From Malania oleifera (lineage: Eukaryota > Streptophyta > Magnoliopsida > Santalales > Ximeniaceae), in assembly GCF_029873635.1 (NCBI RefSeq), contig NC_080417.1:34894214-34958213 (forward strand): 64,000 nt of DNA, written 5' to 3'. The translations under genes were made by a program, and so were the position numbers. The notes beneath the pieces were generated by a model. It did not search any database. It was not told the origin of the DNA and saw only the letters and a program-made list of their open reading frames with translations. Below, piece by piece: positions 59,660-64,000 of the stretch (position 1 is the first letter of the stretch; every line of letters starts with the position of its first letter).

Positions 59660-60780
59660 AGATTTCGAGCATTAGTGATGGTTTCAAAACCATCACTAAT
59701 ACCCCATTATTAGTGACGATTCTCCCGAACCGTCACTAATACCTTTAACTATTTATTTTTAAAATTTTTTTAAATAAAAACACTAGTAGTGTCGGTTTTA
59801 AAACCGTCACTAATACCCTTAACTATTTCTTTTTTAATATTTTTTAAATAAAATACTAGTAGTGACGGTTTCAAAACCGTGACTAATACCCCATTATTAG
59901 TGACGGTCCTCCCGAACCGCCACTAATACCCTTAACTATTTCTTTTTTAATATTTTTTAAATAAAATTACTAGTAGTGACGATTTCAAAACCGTCACTAA
60001 TACCCCCTTATTAGTGACGGTTCTCTTGAACCGTCACTAATATCCTTAACTATTTCTTTTTAAAAATTTTTTAAATAAAAATGCTAGTAGTGACGGTTTC
60101 AAAACTGTCACTAATACCCCCTTATTAGTGACAGTTCCCCCAAACCGTCACTAATACCCCTAACTATTTTTTTTAATATTTTTTAAATAAAATCACTAGT
60201 AGTGACAGTTCCAAACCATCACTAATACCCCCTTATTAGTGACGGTTCTCCCAAACCGTCACTAATACCCTTAATTATTTCTTTTTAATATTTTTTAAAT
60301 AAAAACACTAGTAGTGACGGTATCAAAACCATCACTAATACTCCCTTATTAGTGACGGTTCTCCCAAACCGTCACTAATACCTTTAACTATTTTTTTTTT
60401 AAATTTTCTAAATAAAAACACTAGTAGTGACGGTTTCAAAATCGTCACTAATAGTATCGTATTAGTGATGACTGCTAAAACTGTCACTAATGCTTAGACT
60501 ATTAGTGACCGTCACTACTAATACCCCCTTATTAGTGACGATTTTCCTAAATCATATCTAATACCCTTAATTAGTTTTTTTTAATATTTTTTAAATAAAA
60601 ACACTAGTAGTGATGGTTTCAAAATCGTCACTAATAGTATCGTATTAGTGACGACTGCTAAAACTGTCACTAATGCTTAGACTATTAATGACGGTTCTTA
60701 AAAACCTTCACTAATACCAACTTTTAGTGACGAATTTGAATTCGTCACTAATACTTTTGTCACTTAAAACCAGTTTTTTT
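59660..60780. repeat. CACTA right subterminal array, 113-bp unit
   Basis: The word CTAGTAGTG starts at about 59783, 59854, 59970, 60083, 60195, 60307, 60421 and 60603, giving a unit near 113 bp. Each unit has two inverted pairs (TTAGTGACGG...CCGTCACTAATA) separated by an AT-rich spacer containing CTTAACTATTTC and TTTAAATAAAA. Confidence 0.9.
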
Positions 60781-60789
60781 GTAGTAATG

Positions 60790-62731
60790 GTCCATAAACT
60801 AGGAGAATTGCATGACTTAGGGGGACTTTTTCATTTCGCACACACTCATTGTATTCTTGAATTATATCACCCTTTTTGAACCCCTATTGCATAATCTTGA
60901 GTAATAGGCTTGATTGGACATCTTGTTTTAAATTGAAATGCAATATGTCATGCACATAAGCTGAATGATCAATATTTGTTGTATACTGAAATCCCTTAAG
61001 AATGATGAATATTTGATGAGTGTCCTTTAATGAACATCATCCTTAAGCTTAATTCAAGTATGTATGCATGCAAATATACAAGGGGAGTTTAAGCCCCACT
61101 CTGAGGAAAATGAACATAAGCTTAACGTCTATATTCTCTTGTATGCTAAGTCTTGTTATGAAGGATGAACATAGGTTGAATTTGCTTGAATGAAATTCAT
61201 CCTTGAACGTTAATACACTTATGTATGCCTGAGACTATACTGGGGAGTTTAAGCCCCATCCTTGAGAAAAGGATTAAAAGTCACCGGACTCATGGACTCA
61301 CATTTTCATTGTTACTACTTTTTTAGTCCGAAATTTTAGGTACCTTGAACATCATATCATGTTTTCATTGAATTATCTTTCATATGGATTGTTCCTGGTA
61401 CGCATGAACACCTTGTACATGACTCAATTTCAATTTTTGGTGCATGTGTGTTCTGAATTAGTTTTACTGGTGGAAAACGAATGATTTAACCTATACCCAA
61501 TAAAATTTGTTTTAGAATGAAAATAGGACTTATACTGTTTAAACACTTAATGATTTTTTTGTACCAGTATAAGTAATTAAATGAATCTAAGTACACAGTC
61601 AAATTGAAAGGGGGAGAATCTAGAAATAAAGTTTCCATCTTGTGTTGCTCACCAGCATTTTAGGCTTAGATTTATTTTTTTGAATTTTTCGTGGCTTGTG
61701 CTTAAATGTGATAATTTTATTGAATTTTTCTTTTTCAAATTGAAATATACTACTTAGCCACAGTGTCTTAGGTTTGGCCATATGATCCTTGTCTAAAATT
61801 TCCTGTCATTGTTGGGATCTATATGGTAGTTTTTATGGTTATATCCTTTTGGAATATGCTTAAATGTTAAACCCGAAAAACATTGCTCGCATGAAATTTA
61901 AAGTCTCTTTTTTGGCAAGCATTGCTCCCTATAATTTATTGAAAATCATAAGGGAGATACATATTTATCTATTTATATTATATATATAATTTTAAAAGCA
62001 AGAATTGAACTTATATTGAATATATTTCATGTCTTGCTTGTGTGCTGAAATACCTTCATGACTTATGCTATTCTATGTTCAAATTTTGTGTCATGAATTT
62101 TCAAATTTTTAAGGGTATTGCATAATTGGTTCATCGATCATATATGAAAATACATGCGAACCAGTTAGATTACTTTTATGCTCAAACTAATTTTTTATGT
62201 GCCGCATGCTTTTAAATTCCAATCTTTTGCGGGGTCTTATGTTGTGCTTAAATTGAAATAGTTTATGCATATTTCCGATCTGACCTTGTTCATCATGTCA
62301 TTTTTATCTCTTTGATGACCAGCTAAACTGTTTTGTGTGCTTAATTGCTATTTTTTTTTTTATAAAAAAATTAGTTTTAAATTTTCTATGCTCAAATCCT
62401 ATACCAAAAAGAGGAGAGTCTTTTACATAAAATCAAATTATTTTAAAAGGGGGGGGGGGGGGGGGGGGGAGAGAATTCTCTTTGCTAAGTCTGTTTTTAA
62501 ATGATAAAATTGTTTTCTACTTAATTTAGCCATTTTTGGTGATACCAAAAGGGGGAGAACTTTTACGAGTAAAATGTTTATGACCGAAAGGGAAATTTTT
62601 TTTAAGGCAAAAATATAGGGTAAAATATCTCAGCTTAAGCTTTAACGCAAAATTTAAATGCATAATTTCTTGTAATGTCTTCTTTCGTGAATATGCTTGA
62701 GCTTTATTATTTATTTTTACATTATGCATAT
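60790..62731 (+). other. Non-coding LTR-element body (last part)
   Basis: No polyprotein. Two copies of GGGGAGTTTAAGCCCC lie at about 61082 and 61233. Purine-rich AAGGGGGAGAA-type tracts at 61608-61618, 62444-62474 (with a long poly-G run) and 62549-62560 resemble sequences that precede the polypurine tract in plant copia elements. The element's own 3' LTR is not found. Confidence 0.45.
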
Positions 62732-64000
62732 TGTTAGAATTGGTGTATTCCCAAGAGGGGGGTGAATTGGAATTTTAAACTTTTCTCCTAAGTTGAACTA
62801 GATGTTAGCAGAATATTACAACCTAGGGTTTTTCTATGCAGTTCCAAATACGCCAATAAATATAATATATAGAAATTTACATCAAGTGCATCATTCACAT
62901 AATAACATACACATGCGGTAAATATAAAGTGCAAAAATATAAACAAACACATGATATGTTATCGGGGTTCGGCTAATTGTGCCTATGTCCCCACCTCTAA
63001 CTCGCAAGTCTGAGGTTTTCACTAATAGCTTACTTAAGGGTGGAGCAACATCGATTACAACCAGGTCAATTAGCACAGGGCTGACCTCAACCTTAACCTG
63101 GTCAATTAGTGGGGTTGACCTCAACCTACACGCCTTAATAGGATGGCGCACCTAGCTTTCCTAACAAGGTCTAAGCCAAGCCGGGACTATTTTAAAGAGC
63201 TAGTCTCCCTTTTCAGGACCGTGCTTGGAAATACAACAGTATTCACAATATGATAGGTATGGTGATTGTGCTTTTCAAGTAAAGCAAATATGTACCCAAA
63301 TATGTACAGTATACTCAATCAACCACACATAAACAATGTAGGTAAATGTAAGCTTAGTGATATGTATTTTTGTGCAAGCTACACTCAACAAGATATGATC
63401 GTTAACATGCTCAAAATTTTTCTAATTAAGCTATTTCTTTGAAACAGAATATATCAAGTCTCAATAATAATCAAGGTTTCAAAGATGCTGCAAATATTCA
63501 AAACAAGTCAAAATAATTTCTTCAATAATATATGCTCAAGAGTTGCTTGAAGGAATACTATAGCTTGTAGAAAAATATTTTTGCACAACAAAATCACGCT
63601 ATTGGACACTTGCAATAATAATGCAAATATCCTCAAGCCTATGAGTTTATCCCAACACAAGATTTACTATATTCAAATCTATGAGATAAACTTTGGTAAA
63701 CTCCCCAAAATAATATCAAACAATCAAGCAAAGTAAGGGAGTATTAGCACCCTCTAATAAACACTAGCCCCCTCAATATGCTCTCACACTATTAAAATGT
63801 ATCAAGGAAATAAAGATATGAGAGTACTTGGACATGAATAGGAATTTGAGATAGAGAGGATTTTGTAAATGATTTTCTACTAATCTTATATTAATCCTCA
63901 CAAATGAACTCATATTTATAGACCAAGGTAAAACTATAACCGTTTAGGACATAGCGGTTATAATTAGAATTGTTTTAAAACCAATTAAGAAAATTAACCC
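62732..64000 (-). repeat. LTR, minus orientation, cut by the window end
   Basis: On the minus strand it ends CCAATTCACCCCCCTCTTGGG...CCAATTCTAACA at 62732. The conserved U5 stem-loop is at 62959-62990, with GGGG/CCCC as outer stem. GGTCAATTAG...TGACCTCAACC repeats lie at about 63063-63130. No primer site is seen to its left, which suggests a solo LTR, but the far end is outside the window. Confidence 0.65.

Larger units (their letters stand above)
52179..60786. mobile_element. CACTA (En/Spm) transposon, non-autonomous, with captured gene
   Basis: The left end is CATTACAAAAAATAAGG. The right end, reverse complemented, is TACTACAAAAAAACTGG. Both are one transition from the canonical CACTACAAAAAAA. 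The 3-bp duplication is ATG (52176-52178 and 60787-60789). Subterminal regions at 52190-52770 and 59660-60780 are filled with TTAGTGACGGTTT and its complement, as the transposase-binding repeats of CACTA elements are. The 8.6-kb body carries a PI-PLC X-domain gene fragment, a fold-back and a hAT element, and no detectable transposase. The terminal motif, duplication length and subterminal repeats agree on CACTA. Confidence 0.88.

Noticed and set aside
59339-59660. ORFs rich in RERER or SLSLS
   Set aside because: They translate a (GA)n microsatellite. Only the hydrophobic segment up to 59260 is supported, as exon 1 of the captured PLC gene.

Overview
The window is eukaryotic nuclear DNA from a flowering plant, very probably a eudicot. 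It is AT-rich, has a nine-exon gene with GT-AG introns, many simple repeats, and nested LTR retrotransposons and DNA transposons of plant lineages (Tekay-type chromovirus, Tork- and Ale-type copia, CACTA, Mutator-like, hAT). I see no bacterial, organellar, rRNA, tRNA or CRISPR features.

The only apparently intact host gene is at 21158-28715 (+). Nine exons predict about 774 residues of the Tm-1-like family (At5g66420/tomato Tm-1 type): an N-terminal UPF0261/Tm-1-like domain joined to a C-terminal TIM-barrel domain.

1-20517 is a retrotransposon nest. A decayed copia element (3488-4369 plus 17275-20517) was split by a chromovirus on the minus strand (4370-17274). Two solo LTRs of one related family (9433-11733 plus; 15084-16947 minus) then split the chromovirus. 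The copia 3' LTR ends 640 bp before the gene's ATG. 28716-30248 holds the gene's 3' flank and a copia LTR remnant.

30249-41500 looks like a Mutator-like element with long inverted ends and a 9-bp duplication that is 7/9 identical. It carries an Alfin-like gene fragment and a second unidentified 5' gene fragment. It was later hit by a 384-bp solo LTR (30406-30789) and by an internally deleted copia element (33763-37434, duplication GAGGG). 44572-62731 appears to be a largely non-coding LTR-element body, interrupted by a short-LTR Ale-type copia (47897-51762, duplication GTAAG) and by a CACTA transposon (52179-60786, duplication ATG). The CACTA element carries five exons of a PI-PLC X-domain gene, a 196-bp-arm fold-back, and inside that fold-back a hAT element (53468-55981, duplication GTTAAGGT). 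Another LTR starts at 62732 and runs off the window.

The most striking signal is a small stem-loop motif (GGACGTAGGC-loop-GCCGAACC, followed by GTAAA) in the U5 part of about nine otherwise different LTRs. Its outer stem changes between families in a compensatory way. Several LTRs also carry family-specific arrays of self-complementary words (TCGTCGACGA; TTCAGACGTCTGAA).

Coordinates of splice sites and element ends were read by eye. No alignment or database search was run.
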